Part shown: piece after piece, positions 1 through 7,751 of the stretch
Position numbering within the stretch: position 1 is the stretch's first letter
Layout of the letters: every line of letters begins with the position of its first letter
Assembly: GCF_949298305.1 (NCBI RefSeq)
Contig: NZ_CASFWU010000067.1
Coordinates: 1 to 16,056, forward strand
Length of the DNA: 16,056 nt
Origin: an uncultured Bacteroides sp.
GTDB taxonomy: Bacteria; Bacteroidota; Bacteroidia; Bacteroidales; Bacteroidaceae
Direction of reading: 5' to 3'
Notes under the pieces: model-generated
What the model saw: only the letters and a program-made list of their open reading frames with translations
What the model was told of the DNA's origin: nothing
The model's database searches: none
Made by a program: the position numbers and the translations under genes

Positions 1-94
1 GCTTAAGCGTATATTTTGTCATCATGGCATCAAAAAACTTGCAGAATTCATCTGCCATACAAAATAATTCTATAACTTTGCTTTCGGTGATCAT
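1..94 (-). CDS. Transposase N-terminus, IS982-like, cut by window edge
   Basis: Reading leftward from the ATG at 92-94 gives 31 open codons running off the window edge. The peptide begins MITESKVIELFCMADEF and continues CKFFDAMMTKYTLK. The FC-x-x-DEFCK start followed by a short charged helix is what I recall from IS982-family transposases of Bacteroides and Porphyromonas; these are DDE enzymes that move a roughly 1-kb element by cut and paste. The catalytic residues would lie outside the window, so activity cannot be judged. The AT-rich 100 bases upstream of the start would be the untranslated end of the element. The family assignment comes from recognition of a short peptide and is moderate. 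Confidence 0.6.
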   Translation of the reverse strand, partial: MITESKVIELFCMADEFCKFFDAMMTKYTLK

Positions 95-200
95 AGCGAT
101 TATTGTTTGTAAATCTTTGTAATTCAGCACTATAAAGATACAACAATTTTCGCTAATCACCAATTTTACAACTACTTATAATTCATCGAACTCACGTTAA
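95..200. mobile_element. Probable outer end of the insertion sequence
   Basis: This AT-rich stretch lies upstream of the partial transposase gene and contains no gene. IS982-like elements carry terminal inverted repeats just outside the transposase leader. The best candidate tip is near 181-197, which reads ACGTGAGTTCGATGAAT on the minus strand, after which the composition becomes GC-rich (from about 235). The opposite end is outside the window, so the inverted repeat and target duplication cannot be confirmed. The exact boundary is a guess. Confidence 0.35.
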
Positions 201-296
201 TTAGCTTAAAAATCCGAAGTAAATCATTCAAACCGTCGGTCCGCCCGGCATCTGTCTGCCCGCCATAGGCTGGCAGCCCCGAAGCCAACACGGCCG

Positions 297-314
297 CTCC
301 TGCCCTTTCAGGAG
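297..314. repeat. Small perfect hairpin after the lipoprotein gene
   Basis: CTCCTG at 297-302 pairs with CAGGAG at 309-314 around a six-base loop, 33 bases past the stop codon of the minus-strand lipoprotein gene. It could slow or protect the end of that transcript, but no T-run follows on the minus strand, so it is not a canonical intrinsic terminator. Confidence 0.35.
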
Positions 315-346
315 TCTTTCCATCATTTCCATTTACATGAAATCCA

Positions 347-1087
347 TTAAAAACCGTACGCCTGCTTGCGGACAGCCTTGTAGTCCGCCTCTGCCAGAAA
401 GACAATCTTGGCAAATTCGCTGAAGTCATACGAATGGCAGTTGATGGTCAGCAACGCTCCTTCACTGTTGCACGGAGCCCCTGCCGCCACCACTTGTCCG
501 GGGCTATACTCCGCCTTCAGCCGGGCGTTGCTATAATTGCTGCTGAAGGGATTCATCTCTCCCAACGTAATCAGATGGTCGTCTGCCTTCATCAGGGCAT
601 AGTAGAGACGGGTGTTCCGCAATGAATATTCGCCGTCCGCACAGTCTCCGGCAGATTCGCGCACCGTAATGTCACGCTTGGGAGTTACTGTAATGCGTAC
701 CTGGAAAGAGCCCGTTCCCGAACCGCCCTGGTAGTCGGCTATCCGGGCTCCCGTCACTTTCAGGTCGGGATATACGTCGCCCGTACACAGGATTTCGCGT
801 CCCACCAGCTTCTTCCCTTCCTCGACAGCTTTCCGGCTGGTCTCGGCCACATACTCATTATACTCCGCCAACTTCTTCTGATAACGTTCCACATCGCGTT
901 CTTCACGCAGTTCCTTGTCCAGTTTCTCCTTTTTCTGGGCCATCTCTACAAAATACGTGGACACCCTGCCCAACGGAGCATCGTCTCCGCCCGAAGACCC
1001 CGTCCCGGAACCTCCACACGATACGAGAAATACAAAAGCCACACAAACGGCCGACATCACCTGGCCTGCAAAAAATACTTTTTTCAT
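347..1087 (-). CDS. Lipoprotein of unknown function, 246 aa
   Basis: The ATG at 1085-1087 was chosen because it starts a typical lipoprotein signal: MKK, a hydrophobic stretch to about residue 22, and the lipobox LVSC with Cys24. The open frame continues 29 codons further upstream, but that extension has no signal character. After the cysteine comes a Gly/Ser-rich linker ending in DD, which could help surface export as known for Bacteroidota lipoproteins. Residues about 45-95 are rich in Lys, Glu and Arg and probably form a helix or short coiled coil. Residues about 100-246 look like a beta-rich globular domain with four cysteines (101, 149, 206, 217) that could form disulfides. The tract GGSGTGS occurs twice, at residues 25-31 and 121-127. 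I do not recognise the family. It is most likely anchored in the outer membrane or facing the periplasm; substrate and partner are unknown. The gene stands alone, far from serB. Confidence 0.8.
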   Translation of the reverse strand: MKKVFFAGQVMSAVCVAFVFLVSCGGSGTGSSGGDDAPLGRVSTYFVEMAQKKEKLDKELREERDVERYQKKLAEYNEYVAETSRKAVEEGKKLVGREILCTGDVYPDLKVTGARIADYQGGSGTGSFQVRITVTPKRDITVRESAGDCADGEYSLRNTRLYYALMKADDHLITLGEMNPFSSNYSNARLKAEYSPGQVVAAGAPCNSEGALLTINCHSYDFSEFAKIVFLAEADYKAVRKQAYGF

Positions 1088-1548
1088 AATGCTTGAATAT
1101 TTATTAACTGTTAGGTTTCCCTCTGAAAATTGTCCCCCCACGGATTTCCTTAAAACAGGACAAAAGGCATACATACCGCCCCTGGGGGAACGGACTCATT
1201 GCAAAGAAATAAGAATCCGACAAACACGGCATCACTAAAATCAGTGATTTTTCTGCCCGAAGGAATGGTGCAAACAGGTATTCGCCCGTTTTTTCAGCAG
1301 CATGCCACTTCGGCCGGCCCTTCATTCCCCTCTTCCGCCAGCATACCGCCCGCAAAGAAGCATTCGCGGCAGATGCAGGCGGCACATGAAAACATGTGAC
1401 AAAAGACGGCAGGTGACATCACCCCGATTAAGGGGTGCGGAAAAAGGTTGGGACGGAAACGTACGGACAGAAAGGAACAGACCTGCCACGAGGCTTGGCG
1501 GAAGAAATGCGAAAAGAGGAAAAGAGGGAACTATTTCCCCGCCGGAGG
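1088..1548. other. Gene-free stretch with small palindromes
   Basis: No reading frame here has a signal, domain or coding character I can support; short frames on both strands overlap each other and end arbitrarily. It contains three small hairpins: ATCACT/AGTGAT at 1231-1248 followed by five T on the plus strand, CACATG-AAAA-CATGTG at 1383-1398, and CACCCC-GATTAA-GGGGTG at 1420-1437. The promoter of the lipoprotein gene should lie in 1090-1200, but I found no good TAnnTTTG match on the minus strand. Confidence 0.5.
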
Positions 1549-1627
1549 ATGCTTGCACGGTGTGCGGACAATGCTTGCATGGTGCGTGGACGATGCCTGC
1601 ATGGTGCACGGACGATGCTTGCATGGC
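1549..1627. repeat. 22-bp tandem repeat, about 3.6 copies
   Basis: Three adjacent 22-base units occupy 1549-1570, 1571-1592 and 1593-1614, and a partial fourth covers 1615-1627. The consensus starts ATGCTTGCATGG and ends GGACG. Units differ by a few substitutions, mostly transitions, so it is an older or drifting array. There are no spacers between units, so it is not a CRISPR array. It lies between the serB terminator and the gene-free stretch; copy number may vary among strains. Confidence 0.85.
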
Positions 1628-1646
1628 CTAAGCACTGATTATCAAC

Positions 1647-1686
1647 AAAAAAAGAACGGGCCTTGCGGAAGCATGACCCATTCTTT
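1647..1686 (-). terminator. Rho-independent terminator of serB
   Basis: On the minus strand, AAAGAATGGG (1686-1677) pairs with CCCGTTCTTT (1660-1651) with one G-U pair. The 16-base loop can pair further (CTTCCGCAAG). The A-run at 1647-1653 gives a T-run on the minus strand right after the stem. It lies about 64 bases past the serB stop. Confidence 0.85.
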
Positions 1687-1749
1687 ATCATAAGTTCGGA
1701 TGTACCGGATGACCGGCAGGCAAGACTGCCACAACAAGGCGTGGCATAT

Positions 1750-2985
1750 TCACAGACGCCCCCGTTCCTCCAGATAGGAGTCCTTGAAGCCCAGGAAGTA
1801 GAGCACACCGTCGAGGCCGATGGTGTTGATGGACTGCTTGGCGTTGGCCACCACACGGGGCTTGGCGTGGAAGGCGATGCCCAGGCCGGCCTCGGCAAGC
1901 ATGGGCAGGTCGTTGGCTCCGTCGCCCACGGCAATGGTCTGCGCCAGGTTCACGTGCTCCACCTGCGCGATGAGCTTCAGCAGCTCGGCCTTGCGTCGTC
2001 CGTCCACAATCTCGCCCACATAACGGCCCGTCAGCTTGCCGTCCTCAATCTCCAGTTCGTTGGCATACACATAGTCTATGTCATACTTGTTCTTCAGGTA
2101 GTTGCCGAAGTAAGTGAATCCGCCCGAAAGGATGGCAATCTTGTAGCCGTACTGCTTCAGTACGAACATCAGGCGGTCCACCCCTTCGGTGATGGGCAGG
2201 TTGCGGGCGATGTCCTCCATGACGGAGACATCCAGCCCCTTCAGCAGGGCCACCCGCTCGGTGAAGCTCTCCTTGAAGTCAATCTCTCCGCGCATGGCCC
2301 GCTCGGTGATGGCGCGCACCTTCTCGCCCACCCCGGCCCGTTCGGCCAGTTCGTCTATCACCTCCGTCTCTATCAGGGTAGAGTCCATGTCGAAGCAGAT
2401 GAGCCTTCGCATGCGGCGGTACATGTTGTCCAGCTGGAAGGAGAAGTCCATCTCCAGCTCTCCGGAGAGTTTCAGCAGTTCGGACTGCATGGCGGCACGG
2501 TCCTTGGGAGTGCCACGCACGGAAAACTCAATGCAGGCCCGAATGCTTTCCCTGCGCTCGTCCAGGGGGATGCGGCCCGTCAGTCGCTTGATGGCGTCAA
2601 TGTTCAGGCCCTGTTCGGCCAGCACGGAAGTCACTGCCTGAATCTGCAAGGCAGACAGCTTCCGCCCCAGCAAGGTAAGGATGTAACGGTTCTTGCCCTG
2701 CATGCTCACCCACTCCTCGTACTCGTCTTTCTTGACGGGATAGAAGCGGATGTTCACTCCCAGTTCGGAAGCCTTGAAGAGCAGGTCCTTCATCACATAG
2801 CCGGAATACTCGCCGGCCACACGAATCAGAATGCCCAAGGTCAAGGTGCTGTGAATGTCGGCCTGGCCGATGTCCAATATCGTCACGTCGTAACGTGCCA
2901 GTACTCCCATGATGGACGAGGTCAGTCCCGTACGGTCTTCCCCCGTAATGCGTATCAGAATCAGTTCTGTATTCGAAGAATCCAT
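1750..2985 (-). CDS. serB: Phosphoserine phosphatase SerB with N-terminal ACT-like regions
   Basis: This cytoplasmic enzyme removes phosphate from O-phosphoserine, the last step of serine synthesis. The 411-residue protein has two N-terminal ACT-like regulatory regions (about 6-80 and 100-175; the first contains GEDRTGLTSSIMGVLA) and a C-terminal HAD-family phosphatase domain. HAD motif I is DMDSTL at 199-204, with Asp199 as the expected nucleophile and Asp201 as general acid/base. Motif II is LSGG at 286-289 (Ser287). Lys332 is a candidate for the conserved lysine. Motif III is GDGANDLPM at 354-362 (Asp355, Asp359). All key residues are present and the length fits the ACT-containing SerB type, so the enzyme should be active. 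The ATG at 2983-2985 is the natural start. It has its own terminator (1647-1686) and a probable promoter (3043-3050), so it is likely transcribed alone, possibly with read-through from the methyltransferase gene that ends 92 bases upstream. Confidence 0.96.
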   Translation of the reverse strand: MDSSNTELILIRITGEDRTGLTSSIMGVLARYDVTILDIGQADIHSTLTLGILIRVAGEYSGYVMKDLLFKASELGVNIRFYPVKKDEYEEWVSMQGKNRYILTLLGRKLSALQIQAVTSVLAEQGLNIDAIKRLTGRIPLDERRESIRACIEFSVRGTPKDRAAMQSELLKLSGELEMDFSFQLDNMYRRMRRLICFDMDSTLIETEVIDELAERAGVGEKVRAITERAMRGEIDFKESFTERVALLKGLDVSVMEDIARNLPITEGVDRLMFVLKQYGYKIAILSGGFTYFGNYLKNKYDIDYVYANELEIEDGKLTGRYVGEIVDGRRKAELLKLIAQVEHVNLAQTIAVGDGANDLPMLAEAGLGIAFHAKPRVVANAKQSINTIGLDGVLYFLGFKDSYLEERGRL

Positions 2986-3042
2986 AATATATAGCAGTAA
3001 TTAAAATTTCACAAACTCTTATCATATCTGAAATAAGCCTCA

Positions 3043-3050
3043 CAAAGATA
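3043..3050 (-). promoter_or_regulatory. Bacteroides -7 promoter element for serB
   Basis: The minus strand reads TATCTTTG, an exact match to the Bacteroides -7 consensus TAnnTTTG. It lies 57 bases before the serB start, giving an untranslated leader of roughly 50 bases. No TTTG is seen at the expected -33 spacing, so strength is uncertain. Confidence 0.6.
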
Positions 3051-3121
3051 TCAAAATCTGAAGCGAACTTTTGCTTATCAAGAAAACAAGTAGAATTGTT
3101 TAGGAGAAACAGATTTTGATA
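3049..3121. repeat. 12-bp inverted repeat around the methyltransferase stop
   Basis: TATCAAAATCTG at 3049-3060 is the exact reverse complement of CAGATTTTGATA at 3110-3121. The arms are about 49 bases apart and flank the last codons of the methyltransferase gene. It could fold as a long-looped hairpin at the transcript end, or mark the edge of the acquired cassette; neither is shown. Confidence 0.5.
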
Positions 3122-4760
3122 AATAGGAAACAAACTTATCCCATGCGACAGCACTTACTCCCACATTTTCTTTCCTTATATGCCCAATTATATTCAACCA
3201 ATCTATTCGCATTAGTAAATCCTTATTCACAACACGTTTGGAATCGAGAAAAAGTAATGAGCGCATAAAAGATTGCACTTCAGGACAATTTAAAATCCGT
3301 TGTGCAACCAACGCATTCTCATACTCATCAAAGCCCAAAGAATAACAAGTATCATCCAACATTACAGGTTTTCCATTTATCGGCTTCACCAAAGAAAAAT
3401 GGACATGCTTATAAAGGCCTGAAACAACAACCTTATATTTCTTGAATGAATAGTCACCTATACCAAAAAGACAAAAACGTGGACGCTTATGATAAATGCT
3501 GCTGCCCCTTTCATCTAAAAAAGCAGCATGTTCCATCAAATACTGATAAGTTTTAGGACAAGCTTTTGCCAGCCACTTTGTATCATCAGAAGGCGTTTTT
3601 TGGGTTATAATGACGTATTTGCGGGTGGAAGTAAGCACATCATTGGTAATATCCGAACTTTTAAGTAACGGATAGACCCTTTCCTCCTCAATATCAACGA
3701 CCTGACCAAGTCCGTTTAAATATCTACCCTTATCCAATACCAACTCCATAATCTTTGCACAATCATGCTTCACTCCCGACCACCATGTCAAAGTAGACTT
3801 ACCATCCATATAGCGGTGTTGATTATACGCATGGGTATCCGCAACAAAACAATTATCCACCCATCCATATTCCTGCACCAATCGCAAACTATAAAAATCT
3901 CTCACCTGGCACCTGAGTGAAATCTTCTCTCCCAAATTCATGCACAAAAGAGAAGCAGCAACAGAGACATTAAACTCTTTCTTTGCATCAATATTATATT
4001 GTTCAATAACGTTTATAGGAAAACGTACACGACGCTGTTCATAAACTATATTCTTTGCTACTGAATTCTTTACCAACAATGCAAGATTTGCTTTTTCTCC
4101 AATCAGGAAATCAATCATCTGTAAACAGATATATTCAGCAATATCAAAATTTCCCTTACCCGTTATGGCATCTAATCCTTTTTTTTTCTTAAAGTTCGTT
4201 TTAGGAGGCAGATTATCACTATGTTTCTCCCCTAACGTACTGTTTGTTACCCACGGTGGATTTCCAACAACCAGCACTTCACGGCTATTAATAAGTTTTT
4301 TAATGGAAGCAAAATCAAAATCGAAGACATTTTGATGATACAAATTAATCTTTATTTTTCGAGCTGAAGGATTATCTAGAAAATATTGAAGAATACTCAA
4401 CTTCAAACAATCCAAGTAAGGTTTGTAGATTTCAATGCCATAAATTTCTTCTATACTATCAAATGTCTGCAAAGCAGCCAATATAAAATGTCCTTTTCCA
4501 CACGTGGGTTCTATCAAAACTCGTGGAGAAACACCCTGTTTCTTCATCAATCGACAAATTGCCAACGCCAAATCCATATTTGTTTGCCAATCGCCATACT
4601 CATCCTTTCTTTCTTGCAACAAACAATCATCCGACAAAATAGTACGAAAATCGTTTGTGCCATCAAAAAAACAAGAAATGCCACAGAACTCCTCCATACG
4701 TACATTCGCCAATGCTAATGAAAGATGGCTAACCGAATCCAAACAACTATTTACCGTCAT
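3078..4760 (-). CDS. N6-adenine DNA methyltransferase of a type II restriction system
   Basis: The enzyme should methylate adenine in a specific DNA site using S-adenosylmethionine and so protect host DNA from the endonuclease encoded just upstream. It has 560 residues. Motif I (cofactor binding) is EPTCGKGHF at 84-92. Motif IV (catalysis) is NPPW at 167-170, typical of N6-adenine enzymes with the catalytic domain first. The C-terminal half (about 290-530) has no further methylase motifs and presumably recognises the target sequence. The ATG at 4758-4760 overlaps the endonuclease gene by 14 bases, which suggests coupled translation; Met22 is an alternative start, still upstream of motif I. 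The gene is much more AT-rich than serB or the porin gene, consistent with recent transfer. The recognition sequence cannot be read from the protein. There is no helicase or cleavage domain, so it is not a type I, type III or fused type IIG enzyme. Confidence 0.9.
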   Translation of the reverse strand: MTVNSCLDSVSHLSLALANVRMEEFCGISCFFDGTNDFRTILSDDCLLQERKDEYGDWQTNMDLALAICRLMKKQGVSPRVLIEPTCGKGHFILAALQTFDSIEEIYGIEIYKPYLDCLKLSILQYFLDNPSARKIKINLYHQNVFDFDFASIKKLINSREVLVVGNPPWVTNSTLGEKHSDNLPPKTNFKKKKGLDAITGKGNFDIAEYICLQMIDFLIGEKANLALLVKNSVAKNIVYEQRRVRFPINVIEQYNIDAKKEFNVSVAASLLCMNLGEKISLRCQVRDFYSLRLVQEYGWVDNCFVADTHAYNQHRYMDGKSTLTWWSGVKHDCAKIMELVLDKGRYLNGLGQVVDIEEERVYPLLKSSDITNDVLTSTRKYVIITQKTPSDDTKWLAKACPKTYQYLMEHAAFLDERGSSIYHKRPRFCLFGIGDYSFKKYKVVVSGLYKHVHFSLVKPINGKPVMLDDTCYSLGFDEYENALVAQRILNCPEVQSFMRSLLFLDSKRVVNKDLLMRIDWLNIIGHIRKENVGVSAVAWDKFVSYLSKSVSPKQFYLFS

Positions 4761-5415
4761 ATTTCACAATACTAGTAATACCTTGAACTTCCTCATCCAG
4801 CCCGACAATCCTACCATATTGGAGCCGCCATTGTAATGCGTTTGATATAGTTAAATAACCAACTTTAGGAGGATTCTTCAAAATATCCCGCGACAAATTA
4901 AACAGGGTCACATCATCAGCTGGTATCTTATGATCAGAAAGGAAAGCAAATACATCATCTACATTACCCTTATTATTAATAATACTCAACAAACCGGTTG
5001 TAGTCCGATAATCTGCGGTACGATCTGCTTCAATAAAAGTACACGACACAAACTCCAACATACCTTTTCTCTGCACCTTATCATCTTCTTTCCTATAAAC
5101 AAAAACTATCAAATTGTACCCCAAAGCATATATTTTCTGTTTACTATCCTTATAGGGACAACTCGACTGAGGTTGTCTAATAGAAGTAACCTTGATATCA
5201 GTATTTACAGAAGGTAAATCTAAACCATTAGCAGAGTTACCAATAGTCATTTCATAATGTTTGGCCAAAAATTCTTTAAACAAGTGCTCCACAAAAGTAC
5301 CAACAGCCTTTCCATCCGTCACCCCAAACAGTTCCGTACGATATATTCCACTCTGGCTGCTACAAAAATCTTTTGCTTCCTTAATCAACTGTTCTATATC
5401 TAATCTTTTTTTCAT
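4747..5415 (-). CDS. Type II restriction endonuclease, PD-(D/E)xK-like
   Basis: This protein should cut unmethylated DNA at the site protected by the partner methyltransferase. The ATG at 5413-5415 gives MKKRLDIEQL and 222 residues; an upstream in-frame ATG adds a poorly supported 11-residue extension. A helix with Glu43 (FVEHLFKEFL) is followed by GLDLPSVNTDIKVTS at 64-78. The Asp73-Ile-Lys75 pair, with Asp66 before it and Glu43 on the preceding helix, fits the PD-(D/E)xK metal-dependent nuclease core. The following RQPQSSCP (80-87) and the strand ALGYNLIVFVY (97-107) resemble the rest of such a fold. The function rests on gene context plus this motif; I cannot name the subfamily or the cut site. 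The endonuclease comes first and the methyltransferase second, with overlapping ends, and no controller (C-protein) gene is visible. Confidence 0.82.
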   Translation of the reverse strand: MKKRLDIEQLIKEAKDFCSSQSGIYRTELFGVTDGKAVGTFVEHLFKEFLAKHYEMTIGNSANGLDLPSVNTDIKVTSIRQPQSSCPYKDSKQKIYALGYNLIVFVYRKEDDKVQRKGMLEFVSCTFIEADRTADYRTTTGLLSIINNKGNVDDVFAFLSDHKIPADDVTLFNLSRDILKNPPKVGYLTISNALQWRLQYGRIVGLDEEVQGITSIVKYDGK

Positions 5416-5437
5416 AAGTATCAAAAAAAATACAATG

Positions 5438-5445
5438 CGAAGATA
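5438..5445 (-). promoter_or_regulatory. Weak candidate promoter for the restriction cassette
   Basis: The minus strand reads TATCTTCG, one base off the Bacteroides TAnnTTTG element, 22 bases before the endonuclease start. A TTTG on the minus strand at 5469-5472 could serve as the -33 box, but the 23-base spacing is longer than usual. No other promoter candidate stands out here. Confidence 0.3.
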
Positions 5446-5616
5446 CAAAATATCTCTGTAATTACTAACAAAAGACCTTGAACATCTTTAGTTTTCCAAG
5501 CCTCAATACATATACAAACAAAAAAGCCAATCCTCGTTTTTTTCTTACTTAAGCCCGATTGCCAAATTTAACTACTGCTATCTGTCGATTTATTAGATTA
5601 TTCCAGCTAATTTACC

Positions 5617-5624
5617 TATTTTTG
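5617..5624 (+). promoter_or_regulatory. Bacteroides -7 promoter element close to the porin start
   Basis: TATTTTTG matches TAnnTTTG exactly. It ends only nine bases before the porin ATG at 5634, so transcription would begin within a few bases of the start codon. Either the transcript is almost leaderless or the real promoter is further upstream in the 218-base divergent gap. No consensus -33 TTTG is seen at normal spacing. Confidence 0.4.
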
Positions 5625-5633
5625 CGGCTGCTT

Positions 5634-7721
5634 ATGAAAAGAATTGTACTGACATATATATTCCTGTCTTTGTTCGGCTTGCTGGGCGTACAGGCCCAGA
5701 ACACGCTGATGAACAGCAACAGAGACCAGTTTGGCAACCAGATTGACCCTTCAACCCAACCGGACAATCTGGAAGACAGTACCCATACAGAGATAGAAAG
5801 CCTTCCGCCCAAGCTCTACATGTGGCGCTTGAGCGAAAAGCTGGGCGACCGCATCATGACTCCGGCAGACACAGCCTCGCTCAATTTCCAGAACACCAAC
5901 CTGGTAGAAGGCATGTACGGACATTACAACTATTTGGGCAATCTGGGTTCTCCCCGCCAGTCGCGCCTGTTCTTCGAGCGCGGCCCGCAAGAGCCCACCA
6001 TCTTTCTGGAACCCTTTTCCAGCTTCTTCTTCCGTCCGGACCAGCTGTACTTTACCAACAGCAACATCCCGTACACCAACCTGACCTACTACAAGGCAGG
6101 AAACAAGGTGAACGGTGAGGAACGGTTCAAGTCCTATTTCTCGGTCAACGTCAACAAGCGGCTGGCCTTCGGCTTCAATTTCGACTATCTGTACGGACGA
6201 GGCTACTACGCCAACCAGTCCACAGCCCACTTCAACGCCGGCATCTTCGGCAGCTACATCGGCGAAAGATACCAGCTGCACGCCATGTACAACAATTTCT
6301 TCCTGAAGATGAACGAAAACGGCGGTATCACCGACGACAACTACATCACCCGCCCCGAAGAGATAGACGACCCGGGCGGCACCCAGTACATACCGACACA
6401 CATGGAGGGCACATCGAACCGCAACCATAACTTCTACGTCTACATGACCCAGCGCTACCGCCTGGGCTTCAACCGCGAGACCGTGAGCATCCAGAAAAAG
6501 GAAGGTGTCACCCCTCAGGCTGCCACTGCGGGCGACAGCATCCCCCCCGTAGCCCAGGATACCATCATCACAGAAGAATTTGTGCCCGTCACCAGCTTCA
6601 TCCATACCCTGAAGGTGGAACGCTCCAGCCATCGCTTCCGTGCAAACACCGAAAGCGAAGACATGTATTCCAACACCTACTACCAGGCAGGCGCCAGCAA
6701 CGACTCCACCGTGGCCCTCAGCGTAAAGAACACCCTCGGCATTGCCTTGCTGGAAGGTTTCAACAAATACGCCAAAGCCGGGCTCACCGCTTACATCTCC
6801 CACCAGTTCAGCCGCTACGACCTGATGGGAGCCCCTTCCGAAGACAAGCCGCTTCCCATTGAACGTTATACCGAGCAGGAAGTGTTCGTGGGAGGCGAAC
6901 TGGCCAAACGCGAGGGAAAGACGCTGCACTATCAAATAGACGGCGAAGTGGGCATCCTGGACAAAGCCCTGGGACAGTTCCGCGTTCATGGCAACATGGA
7001 CCTCAACTTCCGTCTCTGGAACGACACGGTCAACCTCTATGCCCGCGGCTCCGTCACCAACACGCTGCCCTCGTTCTACATGCGCCACTATCACTCCAAC
7101 CACTTCTACTGGGACAACGACAACCTGAACAAGGAGTTCCGCACACGGGTGGAAGGCGAACTGAACATCGAACGCTGGAAGACCAACCTGCGCGTGGGCG
7201 TGGAAAACGTGAAGAACTATACCTATTTCAACGAATATGCCCTGCCCACACAAGAGAGCGGCAACATACAGGTACTGGACGCCACACTGAAACAGGACTT
7301 CCAGCTGGGCATCTTCCACCTGGACAACGAAGTGACCTGGCAGCAGTCAAGCAACGAGCGGGTACTTCCCCTGCCCAAGCTGTCACTCTACCACAACCTC
7401 TATCTGCTGACCAAGCTGGCCAAAAAGGTGCTGACGGTACAGCTGGGAGCAGATGTGCGCTACTTTACCGAATACGATGCCCCTACCTATACGCCTGCCA
7501 TCCAGCAGTTCAACCTGCAGAACCCGGAATCGACAGTCAAGATAGGAGGCTACCCGATTGTGAACGTCTATGCCAACCTGCACCTCAAGCGTACACGCAT
7601 CTTTGTCATGATGTACCACGTCAACGCCGGCATGGGCAACCGCAACGCCTTCCTGGTTCCGCACTACCCCATCAACCAGCGTCTGCTCAAGATTGGCGTA
7701 TCGTGGAACTTCTACGACTAA
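5634..7721 (+). CDS. Putative outer-membrane porin (Porin_10-like)
   Basis: The protein has 695 residues counted from the ATG at 5634; the frame is open 25 codons further but that part is not a signal peptide. Residues 1-21 form a clear signal peptide ending VQA, with Gln22 as the likely first mature residue. The mature part is rich in alternating aromatic and polar beta strands (for example FGFNFDYLYGRGYY) and ends in strand-like RLLKIGVSWNFYD, as expected for an outer-membrane barrel. Length and sequence style match the Bacteroidota 'putative porin' family I know as Porin_10; the transported solute is unknown. The solute-binding gene follows 30 bases later in the same direction, so the two are probably one transcript. 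GC content is high, in contrast to the restriction cassette just upstream. The long antisense frame through it is a shadow. Confidence 0.85.
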   Translation: MKRIVLTYIFLSLFGLLGVQAQNTLMNSNRDQFGNQIDPSTQPDNLEDSTHTEIESLPPKLYMWRLSEKLGDRIMTPADTASLNFQNTNLVEGMYGHYNYLGNLGSPRQSRLFFERGPQEPTIFLEPFSSFFFRPDQLYFTNSNIPYTNLTYYKAGNKVNGEERFKSYFSVNVNKRLAFGFNFDYLYGRGYYANQSTAHFNAGIFGSYIGERYQLHAMYNNFFLKMNENGGITDDNYITRPEEIDDPGGTQYIPTHMEGTSNRNHNFYVYMTQRYRLGFNRETVSIQKKEGVTPQAATAGDSIPPVAQDTIITEEFVPVTSFIHTLKVERSSHRFRANTESEDMYSNTYYQAGASNDSTVALSVKNTLGIALLEGFNKYAKAGLTAYISHQFSRYDLMGAPSEDKPLPIERYTEQEVFVGGELAKREGKTLHYQIDGEVGILDKALGQFRVHGNMDLNFRLWNDTVNLYARGSVTNTLPSFYMRHYHSNHFYWDNDNLNKEFRTRVEGELNIERWKTNLRVGVENVKNYTYFNEYALPTQESGNIQVLDATLKQDFQLGIFHLDNEVTWQQSSNERVLPLPKLSLYHNLYLLTKLAKKVLTVQLGADVRYFTEYDAPTYTPAIQQFNLQNPESTVKIGGYPIVNVYANLHLKRTRIFVMMYHVNAGMGNRNAFLVPHYPINQRLLKIGVSWNFYD

Positions 7722-7751
7722 CCCCCATTCTCCCGTTAACCGTCTCTACCC

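Noticed and set aside
1231..1252. Plus-strand terminator-like hairpin with a T-run
   Set aside because: No plus-strand gene lies upstream of it, so it has nothing to terminate; it is only described within the gene-free stretch.
1549..1627. Possible CRISPR array
   Set aside because: The units are directly adjacent with no unique spacers, and no cas gene is in the window.
1302..1934. Several overlapping short frames through the tandem repeat, on both strands
   Set aside because: The 22-base unit is open in several frames and encodes Cys/His/Met-rich repeats such as ACMVHGRCLHG by chance; none has a supported start.
1663..2994. Long open frame antisense to serB (443 codons)
   Set aside because: It mirrors the well-supported serB gene in a GC-rich region and has no signal, domain or plausible composition of its own.
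5751..7319. Long open frame antisense to the porin gene (522 codons)
   Set aside because: It is a by-product of GC-rich codon use on the coding strand; its predicted product is a Val/Gly/His-rich string without domain motifs.
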